Assembly: GCF_038561965.1 (NCBI RefSeq)
Contig: NZ_CP139348.1
Span: 4,278,001-4,342,000 of the forward strand
Length of the DNA stretch: 64,000 nt
From: Stutzerimonas stutzeri
GTDB taxonomy: Bacteria; Pseudomonadota; Gammaproteobacteria; Pseudomonadales; Pseudomonadaceae
Reading direction: 5' to 3'
Both the position numbers and the translations under genes were made by a program. Below the pieces are notes generated by a model. The model saw only the letters and a list, made by a program, of their open reading frames with translations. It did no database searches and was not told where the DNA came from. Below are positions 41,957 to 52,400 of this stretch, piece after piece. Positions within the stretch are counted from its first letter, which is position 1. Each line of letters opens with the position of its first letter.

Positions 41957-43897
41957 ATGAACATCAAGCAAAAATTGACATGGGCATTTCTGAGCATCGC
42001 ATCGGTGCCGGTCATAGCCGTCGCGATCGTCGTCATCCTCAACGTGAGGAGCGATGCACAGAGGCAGTTCATCGACAGCAGCAGTCGCGAAATCCGACAG
42101 GTCGAAAACGCCATGAACCTGTTTTTCGAGGGGATCGAGCAGAACGTTGCCTACCTTGCGACCCTGCCCGAGATCGTCGAAGCCCGCGATCTGAAGAACT
42201 TCGGCCCGGCGGATGCAGCCTCTACGCCTTTGCCTGAGAGCAATCGCACCCTACTCAGACTGTTCGACCATTTCGCCAAGACCCATCCTTCGACCGCTTA
42301 TCTATCCCTTGGGCACGCTGATGGCTCCTACGCCGGCTGGCCGGAAGACCCGCGGATGAGCAATTACGATCCGCGTGTACGTCCCTGGTACAAAGAGGCG
42401 ATGGCGCAACCTGGAAAGATCGTTCAGAGCAGCGTCTATTACTGGGCGGTTGATGATGTCGTCCTGATCAATAGCGGCCACACCGTCACCAACGCTCAAG
42501 GCCAGATCGTCGGTGTGTTTGGTCTCGACGTGTCACTCAATCAGCTGACCGATCTGGTCAAGCAGATCAAACTGGGCGAGAGCGGCTACCTCATGCTGGT
42601 CGAAAAAGGCGGCAACGTCCTGGCCGACCCCAGCAACCCTGAGCACAACTTCAAGTCGCTTTCAGAACTGGGTGGTGCCTATGCCGAACTGGCCAATGCC
42701 AAAGGCCTGCTTGAGGTGGAGATCAACGGCACCACCTACATGGCCAACGTATGGTCATCCGAAGCGCTTGGCTGGCAGTTCATCGGGCTTATCGAGCGTG
42801 ACGAGGTCATGTCCCGCGCCAACAGCCTGACCCTGCAGATCGCTATCGTTGCTGGCGTGCTGGCAATCGTATTCGCGATGATCGGCGCCGCTTTCGCCGG
42901 CCTGATCGTACGCCCGATCCGCAGCGTGGCTGCCGGCCTGGAAGGCATCGCTCAGGGCGAAGGCGATCTCACTCGCAGCCTGGAAGTACGAGGCAAAGAT
43001 GAAACAGCGATGCTTGCGCGCTGGTTCAATCAGTTCCTTGGTGCCATCCGCGATCTGGTGCAGCACATCAGTAGCGCGTCCACTGCGCTGAGTGGCGCAT
43101 CCGACAGTGCGACACGGGTGGCCACCGACATGAATGATGCTGCAGAGCGCCAGCGCGGAGCAGTCGAACTGGTGTCGACCGCATTCAATGAGATGGTGGC
43201 TACCGCCAACGAAGTCGCACGCTCGTGCAGCGCAGCAGCCACCTCGGCTGATGCAGGTCAGCGCCAGGTGCACGACGGTCAATTTCAGATCGACGAAGCA
43301 ACCGGTAGCGTCTCTCTGTTGAGCGAGAACCTGCTGCGCTCGACTCACTCGATGCAGGAACTCGAGCAGGACAGCCGCAACATCAACACCATCCTGGACA
43401 CCATTCGCTCCATCGCCGAGCAGACCAACCTGCTGGCCCTGAACGCCGCCATCGAGGCGGCTCGCGCCGGCGAACAAGGCCGCGGTTTCGCCGTAGTGGC
43501 CGACGAAGTCCGCGCGCTGGCCAAGCGCACGGCGGACTCAACCGGCGAAATCGATGGTCTGCTCGGCGGCCTTGCCAAGCGCACACAGGATGTCACCAAG
43601 CAAATGCAAAGCAGCCTGGAAATGTCGAAGGCGAGTGTCGAGCGCATCCAGAAGGCACGCGACAGCTTCGAACACATCCGTGGCTCGGTGGATCACATCC
43701 GCGACCAGAACGCACAGATTGCAACCGCGGCGGAAGAACAGCACCACGTAGCTGAAGACATCAATCGGCACATCACACAGATTCATGAAGACGCGTTGCT
43801 GGTCGAGCAACTGGCGGGATCGGCACAAACCGATTCGCAGCGGCTGTCTGAGCTTTCCGGCGAGCTACACGGTTTGGTCGGGCGCTTCCGTACCTGA
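41957..43897 (+). CDS. Methyl-accepting chemotaxis protein with dCache sensor
   Basis: This 646-residue chemoreceptor has TM1 (residues about 8-30), a double-Cache periplasmic domain (RVRPWYKEAMAQPGKIVQSSVYYWAVDDVVLINSGHTV, GVFGLDVSLNQLTDLVKQIKLGESGYLMLVEKGGNVLADP), TM2 (LQIAIVAGVLAIVFAMIGAAFAGLIV), HAMP, and the signalling hairpin EQTNLLALNAAIEAARAGEQGRGFAVVADEVRALAKRT. Cache receptors of this type bind amino or organic acids; the citrate/malate-type transport genes that follow are only suggestive. The ATG at 41957 was chosen over an in-frame TTG at 41939. Confidence 0.92.
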   Translation: MNIKQKLTWAFLSIASVPVIAVAIVVILNVRSDAQRQFIDSSSREIRQVENAMNLFFEGIEQNVAYLATLPEIVEARDLKNFGPADAASTPLPESNRTLLRLFDHFAKTHPSTAYLSLGHADGSYAGWPEDPRMSNYDPRVRPWYKEAMAQPGKIVQSSVYYWAVDDVVLINSGHTVTNAQGQIVGVFGLDVSLNQLTDLVKQIKLGESGYLMLVEKGGNVLADPSNPEHNFKSLSELGGAYAELANAKGLLEVEINGTTYMANVWSSEALGWQFIGLIERDEVMSRANSLTLQIAIVAGVLAIVFAMIGAAFAGLIVRPIRSVAAGLEGIAQGEGDLTRSLEVRGKDETAMLARWFNQFLGAIRDLVQHISSASTALSGASDSATRVATDMNDAAERQRGAVELVSTAFNEMVATANEVARSCSAAATSADAGQRQVHDGQFQIDEATGSVSLLSENLLRSTHSMQELEQDSRNINTILDTIRSIAEQTNLLALNAAIEAARAGEQGRGFAVVADEVRALAKRTADSTGEIDGLLGGLAKRTQDVTKQMQSSLEMSKASVERIQKARDSFEHIRGSVDHIRDQNAQIATAAEEQHHVAEDINRHITQIHEDALLVEQLAGSAQTDSQRLSELSGELHGLVGRFRT

Positions 43898-43926
43898 TGA
43901 CAGGCTTGAGCCCGGCCGACAAGGTC

Positions 43927-44652
43927 TCAGCCTTGCGCCAGGCGCAGCAGAGCGGCGCGGTCCAGGCAGCGATAGCGGAACGACGGTCGGCCGATTTGCC
44001 CGTAATGAAAGGATTCTTCCAATAGCTGCATGTCGTTCAGGTGCTTGAGGTATTTGCGCACCGAGACGCGCGACATGCCGGTCGCGGGCAGCAGGGTTTC
44101 GCTGGTGAAACTATCGTTTTCCAGCGCCAGGATCGCCTGCGCCACCTGTGCCAGTGACGCTGGCGTCAGGCCCTTGGGCAGATCGCCCGGACGGCGAAAA
44201 TCGACCGTGGCAGGCTGACTGAACAGCCGATCGATATCGCCCTGACCGAGCTGATCGGGCAGGCGAGCCAGCGACTCACGGGCGCGGCGACACGCCTCGA
44301 TGGCATCGCGAAAGCGCTCGAAGCTGAACGGTTTGACCAGATAATCACGCGCACCGAGACGCTGGGCTGCACGTACCGTCTCGATCTCCGACGCAGCGGT
44401 GATCAGCACCGCATCGGTGTTGCGGTCTTGCGCGCGCAGGTGGCGCAGCACGTCGAGCCCGGAGCGATTGCGCAGGTAGACATCGAGCAGCAGCAGGTCC
44501 ACCGCCTCGCGTTCCAGCGTCTCGAGCGCAGCCGGCACGCTTTCGCATTGGCCGACCAGCTCGATACCGTCAAGACGAGCCAGATAGTCGACGTTCAGGC
44601 GCATGACCATCGGATCGTCCTCGACGATCAGTACACGCATGATGTTTTTCAT
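43927..44652 (-). CDS. CitB/DctR-family response regulator
   Basis: This 241-residue regulator has a receiver domain (VEDDPMVMRLNVDYLARLDGIELVGQ, phospho-Asp in LLLLDVYLRNRSGLDVLRHL, Lys in YLVKPFSFERF) and a C-terminal helix-turn-helix of CitB type (TLLPATGMSRVSVRKYLKHLNDMQLLEESFHYGQIGRPSFRYR). This family controls uptake of C4-dicarboxylates, citrate or malate. The start at 44652 overlaps the kinase stop as ATGA; MRVLIVEDD at 44640 is the alternative. The adjacent 2-hydroxycarboxylate transporter is the expected target. Confidence 0.9.
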   Translation of the reverse strand: MKNIMRVLIVEDDPMVMRLNVDYLARLDGIELVGQCESVPAALETLEREAVDLLLLDVYLRNRSGLDVLRHLRAQDRNTDAVLITAASEIETVRAAQRLGARDYLVKPFSFERFRDAIEACRRARESLARLPDQLGQGDIDRLFSQPATVDFRRPGDLPKGLTPASLAQVAQAILALENDSFTSETLLPATGMSRVSVRKYLKHLNDMQLLEESFHYGQIGRPSFRYRCLDRAALLRLAQG

Positions 44653-46259
44653 GACGACTCCTGCTCCGCGGCGGTCCGATAGGGCAATTCGACCTCGAAC
44701 AGGCTGCCGCGGCCCGCTTCGGAATAGACCGCCAGACTGCCACCCCAGGCCTCGACCTGTTCCTGCACAGCGGCCAGCCCTATGCCGCGCCGCTCGCCCT
44801 TGGTCGACACGCCACGCTCGAAGATCTGCTCGCGCACGGCGGCCTCGATACCGGCACCGCTGTCCTGCACGTGCAGCGAGAGCAGCGCTTCGTCGTAATT
44901 CAGCGTCAGGTTGACCCGTCGCTCGTCCTGCTCGGCCACCGCTTCGAAGGCGTTTTCCAGCAGGTTGCCAAGGATGGTGACCAGGCCGTGAGTCTGCTCC
45001 GGCGCCGCGGCTGGCACCGGGTGTTCGACGTCCACCTGAAAGAGGATGCCACGTTCCCGAGCCTCGCTCTGCTTGCCCAGCAGAAAACCCGCCAGCACCG
45101 GCTCGCCAATTCCCTCGACCAGCACCGTCGCCGGCGCCAGCTGGTGATCGGCGAGGTCGCGCAGGTAGGCTCGCAGGGCATCCAGGTCGCCCATCTGTGC
45201 CAGGCCGAGCAGCACGTGCAGCTTGTTCTTGAATTCGTGCGTTGCCGCCCGCAGTGCTTCGGCGTAGCGGCTGACGCCGGTCAGCTGCTCGGCCAGCGCA
45301 TTGACCTCGCTCTTGTCGCGGAAGGTGGCGATGGCGCCGATCACGCGGCCCTGATGACGAATCGGCGCGCGATTGGCGAGGATTGCCCGGCCGTTCAGGC
45401 TGAACTCCCGATCCAGCTGCTCGGTCGCGCTGGCCAATACCTCGGGTAAACCGCTGGTGGGCAGATATTCGGCAATCGGCCGGCCCAGCGGTGGCTTGCC
45501 CAGCCCGGTGCTGACCAGCAACCGTTCCGCTGCCGGATTGACCAGGGTGATGCGCGCCTGCTCGTCGACCGCCAATACGCCCTCGCGCACCGAGGCCAGC
45601 ATCGCCTGGCGTTCTTCCACCAGCCAAGTGATCTCGTAGGGCTCCAGCCCCAGCAGTACGCGCTTGATATAGCGCGCCAGCAGATGCGCAGCGAGGGCGG
45701 TGATCAGCATCAGCGCCAAGACGCCGAGGAGCACGCCGCGTTGATGCGCTTTCAATAGCTCGCCAAGCGAGGCCAGGGTGACCCCGACCGAGACGGCACC
45801 GACCACCTCGCCTTCGTCATTCAATACCGAGGCAAACCCGCGGATGCTGCTGCCCAGACTGCCATCGGCACGCGAGGCATAGGTCTCACCAGCCAGTGCG
45901 CGGCCTTCGTCATCGCCGCGAAAAGCCTGCCCGACGAGGGCCGGCTCCGGATGCGTCAGGCGCAGGGCGCGCGGGTTCATCACCACGATGAAGTCCACAC
46001 CCAGACGCTGACGCAAGCCATCGATATCGCGCTGCAGCGGGTTATCGGCACTGAAATCGGCAGGACCGGTGAGGGCCAGCTGCACATCGGCACGCGCTGC
46101 AACGCTCTGCGCCAGGTTGGTTACCCGCGAGGCCTGCCCTTCTTCAAGGGTGTCCTGCAGCTGGACGTTGAACAGCCAGAGGGCAAGCGCCAACGCCAGC
46201 ACCACCATGACGGCGACCAGCAGCGAGATCAGCGTGTTCAGGCGCAAGCGCAAAGCCAT
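44649..46259 (-). CDS. CitA/DcuS-family sensor histidine kinase
   Basis: This 536-residue membrane kinase has TM1 (LISLLVAVMVVLALALALWLF), a PAS-like periplasmic ligand domain (LRQRLGVDFIVVMNPRALRLTHPEPALVGQAFRGDDEGRALAGETYASRADGSLGSSIRGFASVLNDEGEVVGAVSVGVTL), TM2 (GVLALMLITALAAHLLA), a cytoplasmic PAS, a DHp with THEFKNKLHVLLGL and HATPase (GNLLENAFEAV, DSGAGI, RGIGLAAVQEQV). It should sense an extracellular carboxylate. The ATG at 46259 and the GTG at 46262 are equivalent choices. It is divergent from the transporter at 46503. Confidence 0.9.
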   Translation of the reverse strand: MALRLRLNTLISLLVAVMVVLALALALWLFNVQLQDTLEEGQASRVTNLAQSVAARADVQLALTGPADFSADNPLQRDIDGLRQRLGVDFIVVMNPRALRLTHPEPALVGQAFRGDDEGRALAGETYASRADGSLGSSIRGFASVLNDEGEVVGAVSVGVTLASLGELLKAHQRGVLLGVLALMLITALAAHLLARYIKRVLLGLEPYEITWLVEERQAMLASVREGVLAVDEQARITLVNPAAERLLVSTGLGKPPLGRPIAEYLPTSGLPEVLASATEQLDREFSLNGRAILANRAPIRHQGRVIGAIATFRDKSEVNALAEQLTGVSRYAEALRAATHEFKNKLHVLLGLAQMGDLDALRAYLRDLADHQLAPATVLVEGIGEPVLAGFLLGKQSEARERGILFQVDVEHPVPAAAPEQTHGLVTILGNLLENAFEAVAEQDERRVNLTLNYDEALLSLHVQDSGAGIEAAVREQIFERGVSTKGERRGIGLAAVQEQVEAWGGSLAVYSEAGRGSLFEVELPYRTAAEQESS

Positions 46260-46339
46260 CACTCCAGTTCATGTGGCGGACGCTCAATGCGCCGCGCTAG
46301 AGGGCCGGATCGAGCCAGCCCTGTGATCGGGGGTCAAGC

Positions 46340-46400
46340 TCGGCTCCACTTTTTTTAGTTTCGTAATGGTTTTTTAACTTCGCCAAACATTGGCGGCGAA
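46340..46400. promoter_or_regulatory. AT-rich element between CitAB-type genes and the transporter, candidate regulator site
   Basis: In an otherwise GC-rich 240-bp divergent region, bases 46350-46380 are strongly AT-rich, with TTAGTTTCGTAATGG followed by TTTTTTAACTTCGCC. CitB/DctR-type regulators bind AT-rich sites, so this is a plausible binding site for the regulator encoded at 43927. No sigma-54 GG-N10-GC match is seen here. Confidence 0.35.
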
Positions 46401-46502
46401 GCATCTCTGCTTAAGGTAGCCGCGCACGGTTGTCCGACCGCGCATTCGCAAACATCACCCGTACGTGCGCCGCCTGGCTGCCACGTTCGAAGGAGTACAA
46501 CA

Positions 46503-47816
46503 ATGAATCGGACCACGCTGAGCCCTGCCGTGCCTGAAGGCACTCCGAACGTTCCGCTGCTTTCCCAGCGCATCTTCAATCTGCCACTGCCGCTGTTCGC
46601 CATCGCCCTGATTGTCATGGCCGCCGCCATCGCCACCGACACCCTGCCTACCGGCATGATCGGCGCACTGCTGGTGATGATGCTGCTTGGCGAGTTGCTC
46701 GGTTTCGCCGGCGACCGCCTGCCCATCATCAAGACCTACCTCGGCGGCGGCGCGATCATGGCGCTATTCGGTGCCGCGTCCATGGTCTATTTCGGCTGGT
46801 TGCCCGCCGCAGTGACTGATGATGTCGCCAGTTTCATGAAGGGCGGTGGCTTTCTCGACTTCTATATCGCCGCGCTGATCACCGGCAGCATCCTCGGCAT
46901 GGATGCCAAGGTACTGGTCAAGGTCGGCTCGCGCTACGCGTTGCCTCTGTTGTGCTCGGTACTGTTCGCCGCGCTGTTCGCGATGGCCGTCGGCGCGCTG
47001 CTCGGCTTCTCGCCGCAGGACGCAGTTGTGGTCATCGCCATGCCCATCATGGGCGGCGGCATGGGTGCCGGCGCAGTGCCGATGAGCCAGATCTACGAGC
47101 AGCTGCTCGGCCAGCCGGCCAGCTACTACATCTCGATTCTGGTGCCGGCGCTGGCGCTGGGTAACGTCTTCGCGATCATCATCGCCGGACTGCTCAACGG
47201 CCTGGGCAATCGTTACCCGTCACTGACCGGCAACGGCCAGATGATGCCGGGCGTGGATGTCAGCGACAAGGAAGGCCCGATCACTCTGCCGGCCTTGGGT
47301 ATCGGCCTGGTTGTAGCACTGAGCTTCTTCGTTGCCGGGCAGATCTTCGGTAAGTTCGTGCCGCTGCACCCTTATGCATTGATGATCGTGCTGGTGGCGC
47401 TGCTCAAGGTGAGCAACCTGGTGCCGGAATCGATCAACGACGCCGCCGCGCAGTGGTTCCGTTTCGTTGCACGCAACTGGACGTTCGCCTTGCTGTTCGG
47501 CATCGGCGTAGCCTTCACCGACATGGGCCAGGTGATCGATGCCATCTCGCTGACTTACGTGCTGATCGTCTTTGCCGTCGTGGCTGGCGCGGCGTTTGGC
47601 GCAGGCCTGGTTGGCCGACTGGTGGGCTTCTACCCCATCGAATCGGCAATCACCGCCGGGCTGTGCATGGCCAACATGGGCGGTACCGGTGACGTCGCGG
47701 TGCTGTCTGCCGCGCGCCGCATGTCGCTGATGCCATTCGCGCAGATCTCCTCGCGCCTGGGCGGTGCCCTGATTCTGCTGATCTCAAGCGTCGTGGTGCC
47801 GCTTTTCTTTACCTGA
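46503..47816 (+). CDS. 2-hydroxycarboxylate transporter (2HCT) family symporter
   Basis: This 437-residue inner-membrane protein has about 11 TM helices and both signature reentrant motifs of the 2HCT family (CitS, CimH, MaeN): GGGMGAGAVPMSQIYEQ and NMGGTGDVAVLSAARRM. These take up citrate, malate or similar acids with Na+ or H+. It is divergent from the CitAB-type kinase genes that probably control it. AAGGAG stands 7 nt before the ATG, and a terminator follows at 47838. Confidence 0.92.
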   Translation: MNRTTLSPAVPEGTPNVPLLSQRIFNLPLPLFAIALIVMAAAIATDTLPTGMIGALLVMMLLGELLGFAGDRLPIIKTYLGGGAIMALFGAASMVYFGWLPAAVTDDVASFMKGGGFLDFYIAALITGSILGMDAKVLVKVGSRYALPLLCSVLFAALFAMAVGALLGFSPQDAVVVIAMPIMGGGMGAGAVPMSQIYEQLLGQPASYYISILVPALALGNVFAIIIAGLLNGLGNRYPSLTGNGQMMPGVDVSDKEGPITLPALGIGLVVALSFFVAGQIFGKFVPLHPYALMIVLVALLKVSNLVPESINDAAAQWFRFVARNWTFALLFGIGVAFTDMGQVIDAISLTYVLIVFAVVAGAAFGAGLVGRLVGFYPIESAITAGLCMANMGGTGDVAVLSAARRMSLMPFAQISSRLGGALILLISSVVVPLFFT

Positions 47817-47837
47817 CCGCCTAGCGTCCGCTCCCAT

Positions 47838-47860
47838 AAAGCCCCGCCCGTCGGGGCTTT
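47838..47860 (+). terminator. Rho-independent terminator of the 2HCT transporter gene
   Basis: AAAGCCCCG (47838-47846) and CGGGGCTTT (47852-47860) form a perfect 9-bp stem with a 5-nt loop, 21 nt after the stop codon. Confidence 0.85.
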
Positions 47861-47986
47861 CAACTAATCGACGTGGCCGAAACACCCCGGAATGCGCAGC
47901 CTTTAGCGCTATCGAAGCATTCTCACGACAAGTTCTGTCGCCTAGCTTTGCCATCATTCAGGCCGTCACGGCAGTGCCATCGCTAA

Positions 47987-48014
47987 CGGAAAGATGGCCA
48001 AATGCCATTTTCCG
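47987..48014. promoter_or_regulatory. Inverted repeat upstream of the WYL regulator, candidate operator
   Basis: CGGAAAGATGGC (47987-47998), CAAAT, GCCATTTTCCG (48004-48014) form an inverted repeat with one unpaired base in the left arm, ending 65 bp before the WYL gene start. WYL regulators such as BrxR and CapW repress their own operons by binding inverted repeats upstream, so this is a candidate autoregulatory site. Confidence 0.45.
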
Positions 48015-48079
48015 ACGTACATTTACCACGGATGTCTGGCGCCTGAGTCCCGACGCGAGCAAGTTCACAAGGCAGTAAC

Positions 48080-49087
48080 ATGGCAGAAGCGAAGGATACG
48101 CTCCACAGGCAACTCAGCTTGCTCCGTCTGATACCCGAATACCCTCGTTACACCTCTTCACAAACGTTGCGCGACAAGCTCCACGAGCGCGGCTTCAAGG
48201 TCGACCTGCGCACCGTACAACGAGACCTGAACCGGCTATCGATACCCTTTTCTCTGATCAGTCAGAACATATCTGGGCGCAATGAATGGAGCCATGCGGA
48301 AGGCGCCCCGCTTGATCTTCGCGACATGGACCCTGCCACAGCCCTAGCGCTCCATCTCGCCGAAAGCCACCTGAAAAGCTTGCTGCCGCAGAGCATGTTG
48401 GACTTGCTGGGACCGCAGTTCAAAAGGGCCCGAAATTACCTCGACAACCTAAATCAGAACGACCTCGCCCACTGGGCTCGTCGTGTACGAGCGCACCCCA
48501 ACGGAAAGGCCCTGCTGCCTGCTCATATCGAGACCGGCGTCTGGCAAGCAGTTTCCAGCGCGCTGCTGGAACGCAGGCAGCTCAAGGTCGACTACCTGAG
48601 CCGCAGCACGGCCAAGCGCAAGGAACTGCTGCTCCATCCTGCCGGGCTGATCTCGCGCCACTCCATCAGCTACCTGATCGCCAACGTCAATGGCTACGAC
48701 GATCTGCGTCAGTTCGCGCTGCACCGCATCCAAAATGCCGAGTGCCTGGATGCCGCAGCCCAACAAACCGAATCCCTCGATCTCGACCATTACATCCGCT
48801 TCGGCGGCTTCAACTCTTCCTCACCAGTGGAAGAAGTGGAACTGGTCGCTGATGTTTCCCAGCAGATTGCCTGGCTGCTTAGAGAAACTCCGCTGAGTCA
48901 CGAGCAGAACTTGGAGCCGTTGGCCGGCAGTGACTGGCAAAGGCTGCGCGCAAAGGTGCCCGATGATCAGGAAACGCTGTGGTGGGTGTTTGGCTTGGCG
49001 GAAAACGTGCGGGTGCATGAGCCGAAAAGCTGGGCGCAAACCATCAGGGAAAAAACAGCCAGGCTGACGGCCCTGTATGCGGACTGA
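48080..49087 (+). CDS. WYL-domain transcriptional regulator
   Basis: This 335-residue regulator has an N-terminal winged helix-turn-helix (RQLSLLRLIPEYPRYTSSQTLRDKLHERGFKVDLRTVQRDLNRL), a central WYL domain (QAVSSALLERRQLKVDYLSRSTAKRKELLLHPAGLISRHSISYLIANVNGYDDLRQFALHRIQNAE) and a C-terminal WCX-type extension (VEEVELVADVSQQIAWLLRETPLSHEQN). WYL proteins bind a ligand or nucleic acid and control stress and phage-defence operons. It heads the accessory gene set and is followed by a 72-nt gap and three tightly packed genes. An inverted repeat upstream may be its operator. Confidence 0.9.
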   Translation: MAEAKDTLHRQLSLLRLIPEYPRYTSSQTLRDKLHERGFKVDLRTVQRDLNRLSIPFSLISQNISGRNEWSHAEGAPLDLRDMDPATALALHLAESHLKSLLPQSMLDLLGPQFKRARNYLDNLNQNDLAHWARRVRAHPNGKALLPAHIETGVWQAVSSALLERRQLKVDYLSRSTAKRKELLLHPAGLISRHSISYLIANVNGYDDLRQFALHRIQNAECLDAAAQQTESLDLDHYIRFGGFNSSSPVEEVELVADVSQQIAWLLRETPLSHEQNLEPLAGSDWQRLRAKVPDDQETLWWVFGLAENVRVHEPKSWAQTIREKTARLTALYAD

Positions 49088-49159
49088 AAACCGACAGGGC
49101 GATCCTGCCGGGAGCTGTTGGGCCGCAGCAAGCAGAACCACGAAATCAGTAGGAAACCC

Positions 49160-49429
49160 ATGGGTATTATCGTTGGCATCGTCGTCTTTCTCATTGCGCT
49201 TGGAGTCCTTTCCAGCCTTATCGAGCGTGGCGCGGCATCGCAACTATTGCGCCCTTATATTGGGCTCTTACTGATAGCGGCACTAATCGCCTGCCTGGGT
49301 GTGGTTGTTAGCTTCCTGTTCCATGACCTCCAGAGCTTCTTTTTTGTCACCGCCAAGATCGTTGCCGTCTTCGCTTGTGCGGGTCTATGTGTGCACCTGA
49401 TTGTTGTAATCGTGAGGCGATGGCTATAA
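49160..49429 (+). CDS. Small membrane protein of the WYL/dynamin operon
   Basis: This 89-residue protein has three hydrophobic segments (MGIIVGIVVFLIALGVLSSLI; LRPYIGLLLIAALIACLGVVVSFLF; FFFVTAKIVAVFACAGLCVHLIVVIV) with short loops. I recognise no family. The ATG at 49160 follows AGGAAA; the ORF opens at a TTG (49118). It is 20 nt upstream of the hydrolase-GTPase gene, so it is very likely cotranscribed and could be a membrane partner or effector. Its base composition is more AT-rich than core genes here. Confidence 0.7.
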   Translation: MGIIVGIVVFLIALGVLSSLIERGAASQLLRPYIGLLLIAALIACLGVVVSFLFHDLQSFFFVTAKIVAVFACAGLCVHLIVVIVRRWL

Positions 49430-49449
49430 GCCTTGGATAAGGACATCCG

Positions 49450-52400
49450 ATGTACAGATCATTCAACTTTCAGACCTTGTCCTCTGGCATCGGCCAAGGT
49501 GCGACAGAGGCCAATATCTTCATCCACGGCTACAGCGCAGGGCATAGCTTCGAAGACCGACAGAGCCTGCTAGCCAAGATTCCTGAATCTATAGGCCACT
49601 ACGCCAATATTTTTGCCTTTTGGGATTCAAGCCATTACTGCCACTTCGACAAGCGGTCGCTCAAGATGATCAGCGCCTCGTCTCGCCTGCATTGGAGTGC
49701 TACTCCCGCGTTCATTTTCAGCGACAGGGCGACACACTTCTGGCGCATCCGCCTACGGGCCGAGGAGATGGGCACAGTATTGCTAAAGCAACTGAGCGAA
49801 TATCTGCGCCGCCATTACCCAGCGATCAAAACCGTCAACCTGATCGGTCATTCACTCGGCGGTCGCGTAGTTGTCAACTGTCTGAAAAGCCTCACCAAGA
49901 GGAAGCATCTGGAGGTCAACGACGTGTTGCTGTTAGCCGCCGCAATTGAGGTCAGGCCGGACGAAGCACGACGTATGCGGGACCAGATTAGAGGCCGGCT
50001 GATCAACGCCTACTCAACGGATGACTGGACGTTACTGATGCAACTGGATGAAAGCTGCATCGGACGTAACGAGATCGAGTATTTCGAGAATTTCAGGATG
50101 AGCAACTTCGGCCACACCCATTACTGGGAGCGCCTATCGGAAGTCTTTGCTCAAACACGCTTCAAGACAGTCACTCCCAGCCAGCCGGAGCACGCCCCAG
50201 AAATCGATGGCGGCACGGCTATTCAGACCATGCCTTCCGGGCAGATCGCAAACGAGCACAGCATGACTTTCGAACTGAGCACCCCAAACGATATTTACCA
50301 GCGAATCAACGACGAGCTTGCCCGCATTATCGACACTCTGAGCACGGCATCGGATGATAACACCTTGAACGAGGCGCAAAAGGAAGCTCATACGTTCTTA
50401 ACCCAGTACCAGGAGCAACTGCAGAAGCAACTTGCGGAACTGGAAAAGAATGCCGAGTGGGAAAGGTTCACCATTGCCTTCTATGGCGAGACGGGTGCGG
50501 GAAAATCTACCCTCATTGAAACCCTGCGTATTCTTTTGCAGGAGCCCAGCAAAGTCGCTAGCCAGCAGAAATTCCGCGAACTGAAAAGCCAATACGACCT
50601 GAGCGAAGAGAACCTGCAACGACTGCAACAAACCATAGTACAGGCCGATGCCCACCTCAGCGAGTTGGCGCAGCAACTTAGCGCCACACTGCGACGCTAC
50701 GAACAACCACAGCGAGAAGCACTGGCCGCCATCGAGCAGGCCGATATCCACTTCAGTAAGCAGAAGCAGCAGCTCAGTGCCGCACTTCGTCAGCATGAAC
50801 AATCGCACAACGACACCCTCGGCACCGTCGCAAAGCTTCAGGCTCTGATTACCGAGCGCAAAAAAACCGCCTCCCTCTGGCAGAAAATACTGAACCTTTT
50901 CAGAAAAATGCCAGAAGAAATGGAGCTGGCCCAAGCCACAGTGATGCTCTCGGAGGCCGTTACAGCTCGCAACAACACCGCCGCTAGCCTGCTCGCCGAA
51001 CAGCAACAGGCCGAACAAGAGCGATTTGGCCTGCAACGACAATTGACAGAAATTGCCACACAGCGCGACAACGCCAGCGCGCTATTGATCGAACAACAGG
51101 CCGAGGCCGAACACAACCAGCACATTCTCAGCCAGCAGCTCCAAGAAGCTGAAAAGCAACGAACGCAATTGCTGGAAGATCTCCAGAAACATGCCGATGG
51201 TGAAATCATTGGCGATGGCCGGGCCGATTTCACCCGACAAACCCAGCACTACAACTTTGAATTGGCAGGCCAGCCTTTCACCCTACTGGACGTGCCAGGC
51301 ATCGAGGGCAAGGAGGGGCTGGTGCTCAGCGAGATAGAACGCGCCGTTCAGACCGCCCACGCGGTGTTCTACGTCACCAACCAGGCTGCACCACCCCAAA
51401 CTGGCGAGGGCGAGGAACAGCGCAAAGGCACGCTGGAGAAGATCAAGGAACACCTAGGTTCGCAAACCGAGGTGTGGACGATCTTCAATAAGAAGATTAC
51501 CAACCCCAAGCATTCGCTGACCGACCGCCCACTCACATCCAACGACGAGAACGCCAGCCTGGCCGGATTGGACGAGAAGATGCGCGAGCAGCTTGGCGCG
51601 CACTACCGGGAAGTATTCCCACTCACCGCGCTGCCCGCCTTTCTGGCCTCGACCGACCACTTTTCGCCGGACTCACAGCACACCAAGCGCCGTGACAAGA
51701 TGCTAGCGGACTTCAGCGCCCCGGATTTGCTGGAGAAGTCCCGTTTGCAGAGCTTCGTGCAGCTGCTTGGGAGCAAATTGCTTACGGATGCCAAGGCCAA
51801 GATAACCCGTGCCAACTTCAACAAGGCCAAGGAGGCACTCGATCAGACTAGTCGAATACTGAATGGCGAGCAGCGCAAACTTGCCGAGCTATCGGAACGG
51901 CTCGACCAAGACGGAGATAGCGCCAAGAGCCAGCTAAACAGCAGCTTCCTGGCCCTGAAACAGCGCATGGCGACCGAAGGCGAAACTTTGATCGACAACT
52001 TCGCCAGTAATGTGCGCAACAAGGTGTATGCACTTATCGAAGACGATATCAGCAGCGACTACTTCAAGGATTCACTCAGGAGCAAGATCGACGCCGAACA
52101 AACCCATCTGAGCGGACAGCTGCCAAAAGTCCTAGGCAAAGAGGTCGAGCGTTTTCAGAAAGACGCTGAAGACATAATTAAACGCTTCGAAAGCCAGGCA
52201 AAAGAACTGACGGCCATTTACAGCAAACTGGGCAATACCAAGCTCAACGATAAGTTCGACTTCAAGATAAAAATCGACAACGGAATAAAGGTTGCAGGTT
52301 TGGTGGGCGGGCTTATCGGCTTGGCGATGGCTCCTTTCACAGGTGGCGCGAGCTTGTGGTTAGTGGGTGCTTCAGCTCTTACCGTACTTGTTTCTTTCGC

